Shown here: positions 7,465 to 16,511 of the stretch, piece after piece
Position numbering within the stretch: the stretch's first letter is position 1
Layout of the letters: each line of letters opens with the position of its first letter
Source of the DNA: JADJPL01 sp964607915
GTDB lineage: Bacteria > Bacteroidota > Bacteroidia > Chitinophagales > Saprospiraceae
Direction of reading: 5' to 3'
Assembly: GCA_964607915.1 (NCBI GenBank)
Contig: CAZSMU010000063.1
Coordinates: 1 to 20,415, forward strand
Length of the DNA stretch: 20,415 nucleotides
Notes under the pieces: generated by a model
What the model was told of the DNA's origin: nothing
What the model saw: only the letters and a program-made list of their open reading frames with translations
Database searches by the model: none
Position numbers and translations under genes: made by a program

Positions 7465-8865
7465 TTATAGCGTTATTTCCTGCCCGAGTTCCGGAATGTC
7501 CACCGATTGGAAGCCAGCTTGCAGAAGTAAGCCCTTAAAGTTCCTTTGCGCCTCGTAATCGCCGTGTACCAGGAACACTTTTTTCGCGCTTGCCCGCTGG
7601 TTGTGGATAAAGTCCAGCATCTCTAGTTTATCGCCATGGGCGGAGAAGGAGTCCATAATCTCGATTCGGGCCCTCACTTCTTTGTTTTTTCCGAACATGC
7701 GTATGTTTTTCACCCCGTCGCGCAGCATGCGCCCAAGAGTGCCGGGAGCGCAGTACCCCACGATGAGGATGGTGTTGCGCGGGTCGTCCACGGTGTGGTA
7801 GATATGGTGTTTTACACGTCCGGCATTGGCCATGCCCGAGGCACTGATGACAATAGCCGGCTCTTTTGACAAGTTGAGCTGTTTGGATACCTCTACGTCG
7901 CGGATATAATGCAATCCGTTGAAGCCGAATGGGTTCTCATCAGTGAGGAGATACTCGGTGAGATCCTCGTCAAAACACTCGGGATGTGCCCCGTAGATAG
8001 TAGTGGCATTGACGGCGAGGGGGCTGTCCACATATACCGGGATGCGGGGCAGGTTTCCGAGATTCTCCGCTTGGTCGAGCAGATAGACGATTTCCTGGGT
8101 GCGCCCGACGCTGAAGGCGGGGATGATGAGTTTGCCTCTTTTTTCTATGCAGGTTTCCCCGATTATTTCCAGTAGGCGCCCGGTTTCCTCCGGTGCGCTC
8201 AAGTGTTCGCGGTCGCCGTACGTGGATTCGCAAATCAAATAATCCACCTCCGGCATGGGCTGGGGGTTGCGCAGAATGGGCCTTGCCGGCCGCCCAATAT
8301 CCCCGGTAAAGCCCAGGAGTACGGTTTTCTGGCCCTCTTGAATTCGAAGCGTGACGCTCGCGCTCCCCAGGATATGCCCTGCATCGCGGAACAACACCTC
8401 GACAGCAGGGTGTATCCGGAACCATCGTTCGTAGGGATAGCTTACAAATAACTCCATAGTGGCATGGACGTCATCCACAGTGTAGAGGGGTGTTTCGAAA
8501 GGGATATCCTCGAAAGACTCCTTCTTCCGGCCGCGGTACTCGCTGTCCCTTTGCTGGATTTTTGCACTGTCGAGCAGCATGATGGTAGAAAGGCTGCGCG
8601 TGGCATGTGTGGCATGTACCGGGCCTGAAAAACCGGCCTGTACCAGGAAGGGAAGTTTGCCAATATGGTCAATGTGTGCGTGGGAAAGGACCACACAGTC
8701 TATTTTCCCCGGATCGAACAGCCACTGGCGGTTGAAGTGCCCCATGTCCGGGTCACCGCCCTGATAGAGCCCACAATCGAGAAGGATGGTGTAGCCATCT
8801 TCCAGGGTGAGCAAATGGGAGCTTCCGGTCACCTCTCTGGCTGCCCCGCAGAATTTTATTTTCAT
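7465..8865 (-). CDS. MBL-fold/beta-CASP RNA-processing exonuclease-like protein
   Basis: This is a 466-residue protein of the metallo-beta-lactamase/beta-CASP family, whose bacterial and archaeal members process or degrade RNA using two zinc ions. Visible motifs (numbered from the chosen start) are Asp30 in LLDCG, HAHIDH (62-67), His164 in DAGHILGS, Asp189 in FTGDIG, the beta-CASP segment IPAFSVGRTQE, SASGMANAGR, and the C-terminal RNA-specificity region with FSAHGD and LVHGDYEAQ. All expected ligands are present. I start at Met 8865 (MKIKFCGAAREVTGSS), the usual beginning for the family; an upstream Met at 8898 would add 11 unlikely residues. It is divergent from the esterase gene and convergent with the exonuclease-like gene. 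Its RNA substrate cannot be told from sequence. Confidence 0.93.
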   Translation of the reverse strand: MKIKFCGAAREVTGSSHLLTLEDGYTILLDCGLYQGGDPDMGHFNRQWLFDPGKIDCVVLSHAHIDHIGKLPFLVQAGFSGPVHATHATRSLSTIMLLDSAKIQQRDSEYRGRKKESFEDIPFETPLYTVDDVHATMELFVSYPYERWFRIHPAVEVLFRDAGHILGSASVTLRIQEGQKTVLLGFTGDIGRPARPILRNPQPMPEVDYLICESTYGDREHLSAPEETGRLLEIIGETCIEKRGKLIIPAFSVGRTQEIVYLLDQAENLGNLPRIPVYVDSPLAVNATTIYGAHPECFDEDLTEYLLTDENPFGFNGLHYIRDVEVSKQLNLSKEPAIVISASGMANAGRVKHHIYHTVDDPRNTILIVGYCAPGTLGRMLRDGVKNIRMFGKNKEVRARIEIMDSFSAHGDKLEMLDFIHNQRASAKKVFLVHGDYEAQRNFKGLLLQAGFQSVDIPELGQEITL

Positions 8866-8932
8866 AAGCACAGGTTTGTTACGCCCCCTAAAATACAAAA
8901 GAATATTTATATCCGCCTTTTTCCCGGGCTGC

Positions 8933-8963
8933 TTTGTGCATTTAATATACTTTTCTATCTTAA
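8933..8963 (+). promoter_or_regulatory. Candidate Bacteroidota-type promoter for the esterase gene
   Basis: TTTG at 8933-8936 is followed after 19 nt by TATCTTAA (8956-8963), resembling the Bacteroidota pattern TTTG-N19/20-TAnnTTTG. The -7 box lacks the last TG. It ends 18 nt before the ATG at 8982, inside the 116-nt AT-rich divergent gap between the MBL gene and the esterase gene. Confidence 0.35.
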
Positions 8964-8981
8964 AGCCCCAAATAGAGTATT

Positions 8982-10718
8982 ATGCGCTATGATTTACCCA
9001 TCTGGTACCTGCTGTTGTGCTGCAGCCTGAGTGTTGGTTTCACCGCCGACAGGCGCACCGAGCAACCGCCGTATTTTTCTATTTCTTTTCCGGCCTCTTT
9101 CGGGGCCTCCTTTGACGGGCGGTTGCTGTTGATGCTGTCGAACAACCCCAAGTCCGAACCGCGCTTCCAGATTACCGATGGCCCGGAGACGCAACTCGCG
9201 TTCGGGATAGACGTGGAAGACTGGAAGGCGGGCGAACCGATGAGGATAGATGCATCTGTGCTGGGCTTTCCTATTGAAAGCCTGCGCGATGTGCCTAGTG
9301 GTACGTATCGGGTACAGGCGCTGCTCCACAAATACGAAACCTTCAAGCGGGCCGATGGGCATGTCGTCAAGTTGCCCATGGATCGCGGGGAGGGGCAACA
9401 GTGGAACCTGGCTCCCGGCAACTTGTATTCCACGCCGGTCAATATCGAGTTCAACCCCCGCTCCACGAAGGTCGTGGCGCTGCAACTGGATAAAGAAATT
9501 CCGGCAATCGAGCCGCCTAAAGATAGCAAGTACGTCAAGCATGTCAAAATCAGGAGTAAACTGCTTTCCGAGTTCTGGGGCCGGGACTTTTATCTGGGAG
9601 CCCATGTCCTGCTACCGGAAGGTTGGGATACCCACCCCGGCACGCGCTATCCATTGGCGATTTTCCATGGCCATTTTCCCTACGACTTCGGAGGCTGGCG
9701 CACTACGCCTCCCGATACGACCATACCTTGTGAATACAGCGCTCGCTTTGATGTGGACTGCTACAACCGCATCGTACAACAGGAGGCATACGACTTTTAC
9801 AAGATGTGGACGGGCCCCAATTTTCCCAGGGTATTGGCTATTGAAATCCAACACGCCAACCCTTATTACGACGACTCCTACGCGGTCAACTCCCAGAACC
9901 TGGGCCCGTATGGCGATGCCATCACCTATGAACTCATCCCTTACATCGAACAGCAGTTTCGCGGCATAGGGAAAGGATGGGCGCGCTTCACCTACGGAGG
10001 CTCTACCGGTGGCTGGGAGGCTTTGGCCGTACAGACCTTTTACCCCGATGAATACAACGGCTGCTACGCTGCCTGCCCGGACCCTATTGACTTTAGGGCA
10101 AACACCGTTTTTAATTTGTACGAAGATAAAAACGCCTATTACCTCGACGAGTCGTTCAAAAAGACCGAACGCCCGGCACACCGCAATTACTTAGGTCAGG
10201 TTTCTGCTACTGTCCGGGAAACGAATCTCCGCGAACTGGTGCTGGGGACCAAAAGTCGTTCCGGGCAACAGTGGGATATCTGGGAAGCGGTTTACTCCCC
10301 CGTTGGTAAGGACGGCTACCCGCAGCGGATATGGGACAAGTATTCCGGTACTATAAACCCCGAGGTCGCTGCCTACTGGCGGGAAAACTACGACTTAGCC
10401 TATATCCTGAAGCGCGACTGGCCGAAAATAGGCAGTAAGTTGCAAGGAAAAATCCACATCTATTGCGGCGATATGGACAACTTCTACCTGAACAACGCCG
10501 TCTATCTGACCGAGGCAATGCTCGAAGAAACCGCGAACCCGCACTACGACGGGGAAGTGGATTACGGCGACCGCGCAGAACACTGCTGGAATGGAGATCA
10601 CACCCAGCCCAACTATATTTCCCGCTTGCGCTACCACCGGATGTTTATCCCAAAATGGGCAGAAGAAGTAAAAAACCGCGTGCCCAAGGGAACAGACTTG
10701 AAGTCCTGGCGGTATTAA
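8982..10718 (+). CDS. Exported esterase-type alpha/beta hydrolase
   Basis: This 578-residue protein has an N-terminal hydrophobic segment (LPIWYLLLCCSLSVGFTA, about 5-22) that is probably a signal peptide. An N-terminal beta-rich region of about 170 residues precedes an alpha/beta-hydrolase domain (about 185-560). The likely nucleophile elbow is YGGSTGGW with Ser341; candidate acids are Asp497 or Asp499 in YCGDMDN, and a candidate base is His534 or His540 in EHCWNGDH. LAIFHGHFPYDFG (225-237) probably forms the oxyanion region. The layout resembles the Fes/EstD-like putative esterase superfamily. The substrate is unknown; a polysaccharide-linked or siderophore ester is possible but not shown. 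It lies 35 nt upstream of moaA on the same strand, so read-through is possible, but I see no functional link to molybdenum cofactor genes. Confidence 0.85.
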   Translation: MRYDLPIWYLLLCCSLSVGFTADRRTEQPPYFSISFPASFGASFDGRLLLMLSNNPKSEPRFQITDGPETQLAFGIDVEDWKAGEPMRIDASVLGFPIESLRDVPSGTYRVQALLHKYETFKRADGHVVKLPMDRGEGQQWNLAPGNLYSTPVNIEFNPRSTKVVALQLDKEIPAIEPPKDSKYVKHVKIRSKLLSEFWGRDFYLGAHVLLPEGWDTHPGTRYPLAIFHGHFPYDFGGWRTTPPDTTIPCEYSARFDVDCYNRIVQQEAYDFYKMWTGPNFPRVLAIEIQHANPYYDDSYAVNSQNLGPYGDAITYELIPYIEQQFRGIGKGWARFTYGGSTGGWEALAVQTFYPDEYNGCYAACPDPIDFRANTVFNLYEDKNAYYLDESFKKTERPAHRNYLGQVSATVRETNLRELVLGTKSRSGQQWDIWEAVYSPVGKDGYPQRIWDKYSGTINPEVAAYWRENYDLAYILKRDWPKIGSKLQGKIHIYCGDMDNFYLNNAVYLTEAMLEETANPHYDGEVDYGDRAEHCWNGDHTQPNYISRLRYHRMFIPKWAEEVKNRVPKGTDLKSWRY

Positions 10719-10753
10719 ATAAAGTTTCTAACCACAAGCTTAGCTTACCAGGA

Positions 10754-11746
10754 ATGCCCTTATACGACAACCACGGCCGCTTGGTCAACTATGTACGCAT
10801 CGCCGTTACCGACCGTTGTAACTTGCGCTGCTTCTACTGCATGCCCGAGCAGGGAATCCAGTACGTGGACCGCCACGAACTGCTATCTTATGACGAGTTG
10901 CTCCGCCTCGTTCGGATACTCGTCGGCCTGGGGGTTGATAAAGTGCGCATCACCGGTGGGGAGCCCTTCGTGCGCCGCGATATGATGTACCTGCTGCGCG
11001 AAATGAGCTGCATCGCAGGTATCCGCCAAATTAATTTGACCACCAACGGGACGACTACCGCTCCCCATGTGCCGGAACTAAAGGCCTTGGGTATACACTC
11101 CGTCAACCTCAGCCTGGATACAATTGACCGGGAACGCTTTTTCCGCATCACCCGCCGAGACGTCTTCCCCCAGGTCATGGAGACCCTGGAGGCACTTTTA
11201 TCCCACGGAATTCGGACAAAAATCAACGCGGTAGTGATGGAGGGTCAGAATATAGAAGACCTCATCCCACTAGCAGAATTGGCCCGAGAAAAAAACCTGG
11301 ACGTGCGTTTTATCGAAGAAATGCCCTTCAACGGGGAAGGCAGCCACTATCCTGTGCTGGTCTGGGATCACCGCAGGATACTCGACCACCTACGCCTCTC
11401 TTTCCCTGAGATTGAAAAAATACCCGATCCTCCCCATTCTACCTCCTACAACTACCGCGTCCCCGGTTTCCAGGGGACCATAGGCATCATCGCGGCGTAT
11501 TCCCGCACCTTCTGCGGTACCTGCAACCGACTGCGCATCACGCCACAGGGCGGGCTCAAAACCTGTCTGTACGACAACGGCATATTTAATATCAAGCAGA
11601 TTATGCGCGCCGGGGCAAGTGACGCCCAGGTGGAAGAGGCTTTTCTACAAGCCCTGGGGAATCGCGCTAAAGACGGTTGGGAAGCGGAAAAAAACCGTAA
11701 TTTTGGGCTCCCGGTCACCGAATCCATGGCTACCATCGGAGGTTGA
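10754..11746 (+). CDS. moaA: GTP 3',8-cyclase MoaA
   Basis: MoaA is the radical-SAM enzyme that, with MoaC, converts GTP to cyclic pyranopterin monophosphate, the first step of molybdenum cofactor synthesis. The 330-residue protein has the SAM-cluster motif CNLRCFYC (Cys22, 26, 29), ITGGEP (66-71), and the second C-terminal cluster cysteines in FCGTCNRLR (Cys254, Cys257) and Cys271. It ends in the diagnostic Gly-Gly tail (ATIGG). The frame stays open upstream through the end of the esterase gene, but the ATG at 10754 gives MPLYDNHGRL, the usual start for this family, preceded by AGGA. The stop overlaps a TTG in the next gene frame. No moaC, moaE or moaD is in the window. Confidence 0.96.
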   Translation: MPLYDNHGRLVNYVRIAVTDRCNLRCFYCMPEQGIQYVDRHELLSYDELLRLVRILVGLGVDKVRITGGEPFVRRDMMYLLREMSCIAGIRQINLTTNGTTTAPHVPELKALGIHSVNLSLDTIDRERFFRITRRDVFPQVMETLEALLSHGIRTKINAVVMEGQNIEDLIPLAELAREKNLDVRFIEEMPFNGEGSHYPVLVWDHRRILDHLRLSFPEIEKIPDPPHSTSYNYRVPGFQGTIGIIAAYSRTFCGTCNRLRITPQGGLKTCLYDNGIFNIKQIMRAGASDAQVEEAFLQALGNRAKDGWEAEKNRNFGLPVTESMATIGG

Positions 11747-11778
11747 CCTCTCTCTTGCGCTATTCCATTGCAAACAAC

Positions 11779-14127
11779 ATGGCAAAAAAGAAAAAAAGCC
11801 CTTTACAAGCCCTTAATGAGCAACATGCCGCACCCGAGCATACCGGCGAGCGCAGCCCTGAACGGTTCAGCGGACTAAAGAAAAAAGAGCCTGCTATCTA
11901 TAGCGCCGGGCTCCCGGCGGTAAATACCGCCTTAAAGCATATCCGAACATACATGGCTCCCGGTGATGCCGGCAAAATCATGTTCCGCCTCAACCAAAAA
12001 GGCGGGATAGATTGTCCGGGTTGCGCCTGGCCCGACCCCGACGATGAGCGTTCCAAACTTGGCGAATATTGCGAAAATGGAGTCAAGGCCATCGCGGAGG
12101 AAGCCCAGCAGAAACGGATTGGAAAAGACTTTTTTGCCAAACACCCCGTCGCTGAACTTCAGAACTGGTCTGATTTTCAACTCGGCAAGGCAGGCCGATT
12201 GGCAGAGCCTCTTTTTCTCGCCCCGGGGGATACGCACTACCGCCCGATCTCCTGGTCGGAAGCCTTTCAGGTGTTGGGCCAGACGCTCGGGAGCCTCCGG
12301 TCGCCCCATGAAGCGATATTTTACACCTCGGGCCGAACGAGCAACGAGGCTGCTTTTCTATACCAGCTCTTCGTGCGGGAATTTGGCACCAATAACCTTC
12401 CCGATTGCTCTAATATGTGCCACGAAGCTTCTGGAAAAGCTATGAACGCCACCCTCGGCTCAGGGAAAGGCACCGTGGGCCTGGGCGATTTTTACGAGAG
12501 CGATCTGGTGATCTTGATGGGGCAAAACCCCGGTACCAACCACCCACGCATGTTGAGTGCCCTGGAGCGCTGTAAGGAAAACGGGGGAAAAATCATTGCC
12601 ATCAACCCTTTACAGGAGGCAGGCCTCGTGCGGTTTAAAAATCCGCAGCGCACGGCCAAGCTGTTCGGCAAAGGAACGGCTCTGGCCGACCTCTTCCTCC
12701 AGGTGCGCATCAATGGGGATATCCCCCTGCTAAAAGCCATCATGTCGCTGTTGCTGTACGATGAAAAGACCCGGCCGGGATCTGCATTCGATATGGATTT
12801 CATCACGGAGCACACCGAAGGCTATGAGGAGTTTGTCATGGATTTACAGCGCTACGACTTCAACGTGCTGGCCGAGGCGAGCGGAGTAGTACGCGCAAAA
12901 ATCATCGAGGCCAAGGAGTTGATCCGAAAATCTAAAAAGATAATCATCTGTTGGGCCATGGGCCTTACCCAGCATAAAAACGGGGTCGGGAACGTACAGG
13001 AAATCATCAACCTGCTGCTGCTCAAAGGCGCAATTGGCAAACCCGGTGCAGGAGCGTGCCCAGTACGCGGGCACAGCAACGTACAAGGGGATCGCACTAT
13101 GGGGATCTGGGAAGATCCCAAACCCGAATTCCTGGATAAACTGGGCAGTACATTCGGGTTCAAGCCACCCCGTAAGCCGGGCTATTCTACGGTAGAGGCC
13201 ATCTCTGCCATGGCGAATGGGAAGGCAAAGGTCTTTTTTGCTATGGGGGGGAATTTTCTTTCCGCATCTCCGGATACCGGGTTCACGGCACAGGCGCTCC
13301 GTAGCTGCGTACTCACCGCCCATGTCTCTACCAAACTCAACCGTAGCCATTTAGTACATGGGCAAAGTGCACTTATCCTGCCCTGCCTGGCCCGCACGGA
13401 TGCGGACCGCCAGGCCTCCGGTGAGCAGTTCGTAAGTACGGAAAACTCCAGCGCCGTCGTACAAATGTCGAAAGGGGTATTGCCCCCGCCTTCGCCCCAC
13501 TTGCTCAGCGAACCAGCTATCGTAGCGGGATTGGCCAAGGCAGTATTAGGCGAAAAAACGAAAGTGGACTGGGAAAAAATGGCTGCAGATTACGACGCTA
13601 TTCGAACAGCGATTGAACAGGTTATCCCCGGTTTCGAGGATTACAACCAGCGCGTCCGCGAACCAGGAGGGTTCCGACTGCCCGTCCCGCCGCGGGAACA
13701 GCGCTTCACTACGCCCAGTGGGAAGGCCCTGTTCTCCGTGGTGCCCCTCGAAGTAATCTCCTTGCAGCCGGGTGAGTTCCTCATGATGAGCATCCGCAGC
13801 CACGACCAGTTCAACACTACGATTTATGGTATGGACGACCGCTACCGAGGAATCTTCCGCGAGCGCCGTGTCGTACTCCTCAACAAAAAGGATATGCAGG
13901 CGTTAGGTATCAAGGAGGGTGCAGCGGTTGATTTGGTCAGCGAGTACGACAAAGTCAAACGAACCGCACACAACTTCCTGGCCTGTGCCTATCCTATCCC
14001 TACAAAATGTGCCGCCACGTATTTCCCGGAAGCCAATGTACTGGTTCCCATAGCCGAACACGATCCTGCCAGCAAAACACCTGCATCAAAAAGCATCGTC
14101 ATCCGAGTAGTGCCGGCTGAACGATAG
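11779..14127 (+). CDS. FdhF/YdeP-family molybdopterin oxidoreductase
   Basis: This 782-residue protein belongs to the formate-dehydrogenase-alpha-like YdeP branch of the DMSO-reductase superfamily, which binds a bis-pterin molybdenum cofactor. The N-terminal motif GGIDCPGCAWPDPDDE (Cys79, Cys82) with Cys98 in YCENG is characteristic. FYTSGRTSNEAAF and DCSNMCHEASG follow, where Cys214 lies at the Mo-ligand position that is selenocysteine in E. coli FdhH; MGQNPGTNHPRM and the C-terminal SHDQFNT..YG are also typical. No twin-arginine signal is visible, so it is probably cytoplasmic. I start at ATG 11779 (MAKKKKSP); the frame extends to TTG 11743, which overlaps the moaA stop. Substrate is unknown for most of this branch; formate activity should not be assumed. 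No FdhD or electron-transfer subunit is adjacent; xdhC follows. Confidence 0.92.
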   Translation: MAKKKKSPLQALNEQHAAPEHTGERSPERFSGLKKKEPAIYSAGLPAVNTALKHIRTYMAPGDAGKIMFRLNQKGGIDCPGCAWPDPDDERSKLGEYCENGVKAIAEEAQQKRIGKDFFAKHPVAELQNWSDFQLGKAGRLAEPLFLAPGDTHYRPISWSEAFQVLGQTLGSLRSPHEAIFYTSGRTSNEAAFLYQLFVREFGTNNLPDCSNMCHEASGKAMNATLGSGKGTVGLGDFYESDLVILMGQNPGTNHPRMLSALERCKENGGKIIAINPLQEAGLVRFKNPQRTAKLFGKGTALADLFLQVRINGDIPLLKAIMSLLLYDEKTRPGSAFDMDFITEHTEGYEEFVMDLQRYDFNVLAEASGVVRAKIIEAKELIRKSKKIIICWAMGLTQHKNGVGNVQEIINLLLLKGAIGKPGAGACPVRGHSNVQGDRTMGIWEDPKPEFLDKLGSTFGFKPPRKPGYSTVEAISAMANGKAKVFFAMGGNFLSASPDTGFTAQALRSCVLTAHVSTKLNRSHLVHGQSALILPCLARTDADRQASGEQFVSTENSSAVVQMSKGVLPPPSPHLLSEPAIVAGLAKAVLGEKTKVDWEKMAADYDAIRTAIEQVIPGFEDYNQRVREPGGFRLPVPPREQRFTTPSGKALFSVVPLEVISLQPGEFLMMSIRSHDQFNTTIYGMDDRYRGIFRERRVVLLNKKDMQALGIKEGAAVDLVSEYDKVKRTAHNFLACAYPIPTKCAATYFPEANVLVPIAEHDPASKTPASKSIVIRVVPAER

Positions 14128-14140
14128 GAGATGTGGTGTT

Positions 14141-14172
14141 TTTGAAATGACCGATTTATATTCGGTAATTTG
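14141..14172 (+). promoter_or_regulatory. Candidate Bacteroidota-type promoter upstream of the first xdhC
   Basis: TTTG at 14141-14144 (within GTTTTTG) is followed after 21 nt by TAATTTG (14166-14172), a near match to TAnnTTTG. The box ends 37 nt before the ATG at 14210. It would allow xdhC-moeA to be transcribed apart from moaA and the oxidoreductase gene. The 82-nt gap here is the largest in the plus-strand Mo operon, which fits. Confidence 0.4.
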
Positions 14173-14209
14173 CCTTTTATATGCCAATTCTTCTCAAAAA
14201 TTCTGTTCG

Positions 14210-15307
14210 ATGAAAGAAATTCGCAACATTATTCAGGCTTTTGACGCCTTAGACCATTCCCGGGAAAAGGCAGCGCTGGCCTCGGTGGTCAGCGTAGAGG
14301 AATCCTCCTATCGGCGAATTGGTGCGCGCATGTTAGTCCAAAGTTCCGGAACCTGGGTAGGCGGGATCAGCGGAGGCTGCCTGGAAGGGGACGCATTGCG
14401 CAGGTCCCAGGCAGCCATTTATAAAAATCAGTCTTCCCTGGTGGTGTACGATACGATGGAAGACGATCGCAACCAGATCGGCGTCGGACTGGGCTGCAAC
14501 GGGCGTATTGAGGTATTGCTCACCCCGATTGACCCCGAAGACCCATACAATGAAATTGAATTGCTGCGAACCATCCAGTATGCCGATACTCCGAGCATCC
14601 TGCTCAAAGTAATCGACGCACCTGAAGACTCGGGCCTTCTCGGACAGCTAAAACTCATTCCGTGCGAGGCTACCGACGTGGACTTCGCCGGGATTGACCG
14701 GAGCGAACTCGCTGCTTACCTGGAAGAAAGCACCGCTAAGAAAGCCCCCAAAACATTCTCCTGCCCATCGTCGTCTTACGGCCCGGTAAAGATTCTCATC
14801 GAGTTCATCCGGCCGGAAACCCGCCTCATCATCGCAGGTGATAATTACGATGTCAACGCAATGGTCAACGTAGCCGCAGAGCTCGGCTGGGAAGTCTATG
14901 TGATCGGAAAAGCCAAGAAGCTATCGAAGCATATCTTTGCCCAGGCCAAACAGGTGCTGGACTATGAGCAAGCCAGCCAATTGCCGGTGCATGACTATAC
15001 GGCCGTCATCCTGATGTCGCACGATTACCAGAAAGATTTGGCGCTTTTGCCCATATTCCATTCCAAAAAACCAGCTTATCTAGGGCTGCTCGGCCCCCGG
15101 AAGCGCTTCCTGAAAATGCAAAATGAACTCCCCGGCCTTCCTTTGGACAAAGCTGATTTCCTCTTCACCCCGACCGGGCTCGAAATCGGGGCTGAATCGC
15201 CCCAGGAAATTGCCTTGTCGATCGCGGCAGAAATTGTCGCTGCCATGCGAAAAAAGCCAGGAACATCCCTGCGCTTGAAAGAAGGGACTATCCACGAACG
15301 CGAATAG
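14210..15307 (+). CDS. xdhC: XdhC/CoxI-family Mo-enzyme maturation protein
   Basis: XdhC binds molybdenum cofactor and promotes its sulfuration and insertion into xanthine-dehydrogenase/CO-dehydrogenase-type hydroxylases. The 365-residue protein has the N-terminal XdhC_CoxI domain with IGARMLVQ and GGISGGCLEGD (51-61), then GVGLGCNGRIEVLL (91-104). A C-terminal Rossmann-like XdhC_C domain follows, with LIIAGDNYDV, YLGLLGPRKR and GLEIGAESPQEIA. I start at ATG 14210 (MKEIRNIIQAF); an upstream in-frame ATG at 14147 would add 21 poorly conserved-looking residues and would lie upstream of the candidate -7 box. moeA begins 7 nt after its stop, so these two are co-expressed. A second, differently built XdhC is encoded on the opposite strand. 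Confidence 0.93.
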   Translation: MKEIRNIIQAFDALDHSREKAALASVVSVEESSYRRIGARMLVQSSGTWVGGISGGCLEGDALRRSQAAIYKNQSSLVVYDTMEDDRNQIGVGLGCNGRIEVLLTPIDPEDPYNEIELLRTIQYADTPSILLKVIDAPEDSGLLGQLKLIPCEATDVDFAGIDRSELAAYLEESTAKKAPKTFSCPSSSYGPVKILIEFIRPETRLIIAGDNYDVNAMVNVAAELGWEVYVIGKAKKLSKHIFAQAKQVLDYEQASQLPVHDYTAVILMSHDYQKDLALLPIFHSKKPAYLGLLGPRKRFLKMQNELPGLPLDKADFLFTPTGLEIGAESPQEIALSIAAEIVAAMRKKPGTSLRLKEGTIHERE

Positions 15308-15314
15308 AAAAAAT

Positions 15315-16511
15315 ATGATTGACGTACAACAGGCTGTCCAAATCATCGCAGCACACGCCATCGGTTTCGGAACAGAAACAGTGGATCTTTCCGCCAGCCT
15401 CAACCGCATCCTGAAAGAGGACTGGGTGGTTGACCGGGATCTGCCCCCCTTCGACCGGGTTACGATGGACGGTATCGCCATTCGTTTTGCGGCTTTTGAA
15501 AAGGGGCTTCGCACGTTCCGCATCGAAGGGGTTGCCCCAGCCGGAACGCCCCAAGGTGTACTGCAGGAAGACGAAGGGTGTATCGAAGTGATGACCGGTG
15601 CCGTCATGCCTGCACAGGCAGATACGGTCATACGGTATGAAGACCTGGAAATCCACGAGGGAAGGGCTACTATCCTGATAGAGGAGGTCGTCTGCAAGCA
15701 GAATATCCATTTCAAGGGTATAGACCGAAAGGCAGGGGAGGTGGTCGTCTCGGCACACGCCCGCATCGGCGCCCCGGAAATCGGGATTGGATCCAGTTTG
15801 GGAAAAGCGCGGGTCACCGTAGCGGCCCTGCCCAAAGTGATGATTATCTCCACGGGGGATGAACTGGTCGAAATTACCCAGACTCCGGAGCCTTTCCAAA
15901 TCCGGCGCTCCAACGAATACCGGATGCTGACCACGCTTCAGGCACAGGGCATACATGCCGACGCGGACCATCTGCCCGACGACCCATTGCTTATCCGGGA
16001 AAAACTGAGGGTCTATTTGGACCAGTACGATGTGCTCATCCTGAGCGGAGGGGTGTCCAAGGGGAAATTTGATTTCCTGCCCGATGCGTTGGAAGCACTG
16101 GGAGTCGAAAAATTGTTTCATCAAATCCGGCAGCGCCCCGGGAAGCCGTTCTGGTTTGGGAGTTATCAGGGGCGTTGTACCATATTTGCGCTGCCGGGCA
16201 ACCCGGTGTCTTCCTTTATGTGCCTTCAGCGGTATTTTCTGGATTGGTTGAACCTGTGCCTAAGTGCTCCACCGACGCCCAGGCCTATGGCAGTCCTCAC
16301 CCGGGACGTGCCCTTCAAGCCGGATCTCAGCTACTTTCCAGAAGTAAAACTCAGCTACAACGAGCAGGGGCAAATTCTGGCTACTCCTATGATTGGCAAT
16401 GGCTCCGGTGATTTCTCCAATTTAGCCGAAGCCGAAGCATTCATCGAATTACCCCGGGGCAAGGACGTGTACCGGGCGGGAGAGGTGTATCCGATATACT
16501 TGTATCGCTGA
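15315..16511 (+). CDS. moeA: Molybdopterin molybdenumtransferase MoeA
   Basis: MoeA inserts molybdate into adenylylated molybdopterin to make active molybdenum cofactor. The 398-residue protein shows DLPPFDRVTMDGIA (42-55), MTGAVMPAQADTVI (93-106), IISTGDELVE (178-187), LSGGVSKGKFDF (243-254), GKPFWFG (276-282) and ALPGNPVSS (292-300), all in the order expected for the family and at normal length. The ATG at 15315 lies 7 nt after xdhC. Its TGA stop (16509-16511) falls inside a half-copy of the intergenic repeat, and the stop of the convergent XdhC-YHS gene is only 15 nt away. Confidence 0.96.
   Translation: MIDVQQAVQIIAAHAIGFGTETVDLSASLNRILKEDWVVDRDLPPFDRVTMDGIAIRFAAFEKGLRTFRIEGVAPAGTPQGVLQEDEGCIEVMTGAVMPAQADTVIRYEDLEIHEGRATILIEEVVCKQNIHFKGIDRKAGEVVVSAHARIGAPEIGIGSSLGKARVTVAALPKVMIISTGDELVEITQTPEPFQIRRSNEYRMLTTLQAQGIHADADHLPDDPLLIREKLRVYLDQYDVLILSGGVSKGKFDFLPDALEALGVEKLFHQIRQRPGKPFWFGSYQGRCTIFALPGNPVSSFMCLQRYFLDWLNLCLSAPPTPRPMAVLTRDVPFKPDLSYFPEVKLSYNEQGQILATPMIGNGSGDFSNLAEAEAFIELPRGKDVYRAGEVYPIYLYR

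Noticed and set aside
7601..8451. Plus-strand open frames within the MBL gene as additional genes.
   Set aside because: They lie opposite a strongly conserved beta-CASP gene and encode no recognisable motifs; they are antisense shadows.
10463..10753. A 97-residue N-terminal extension of MoaA overlapping the esterase gene.
   Set aside because: The extension is an Arg-rich shadow of the esterase frame; family MoaA proteins start near the MPLYDNHGR methionine.
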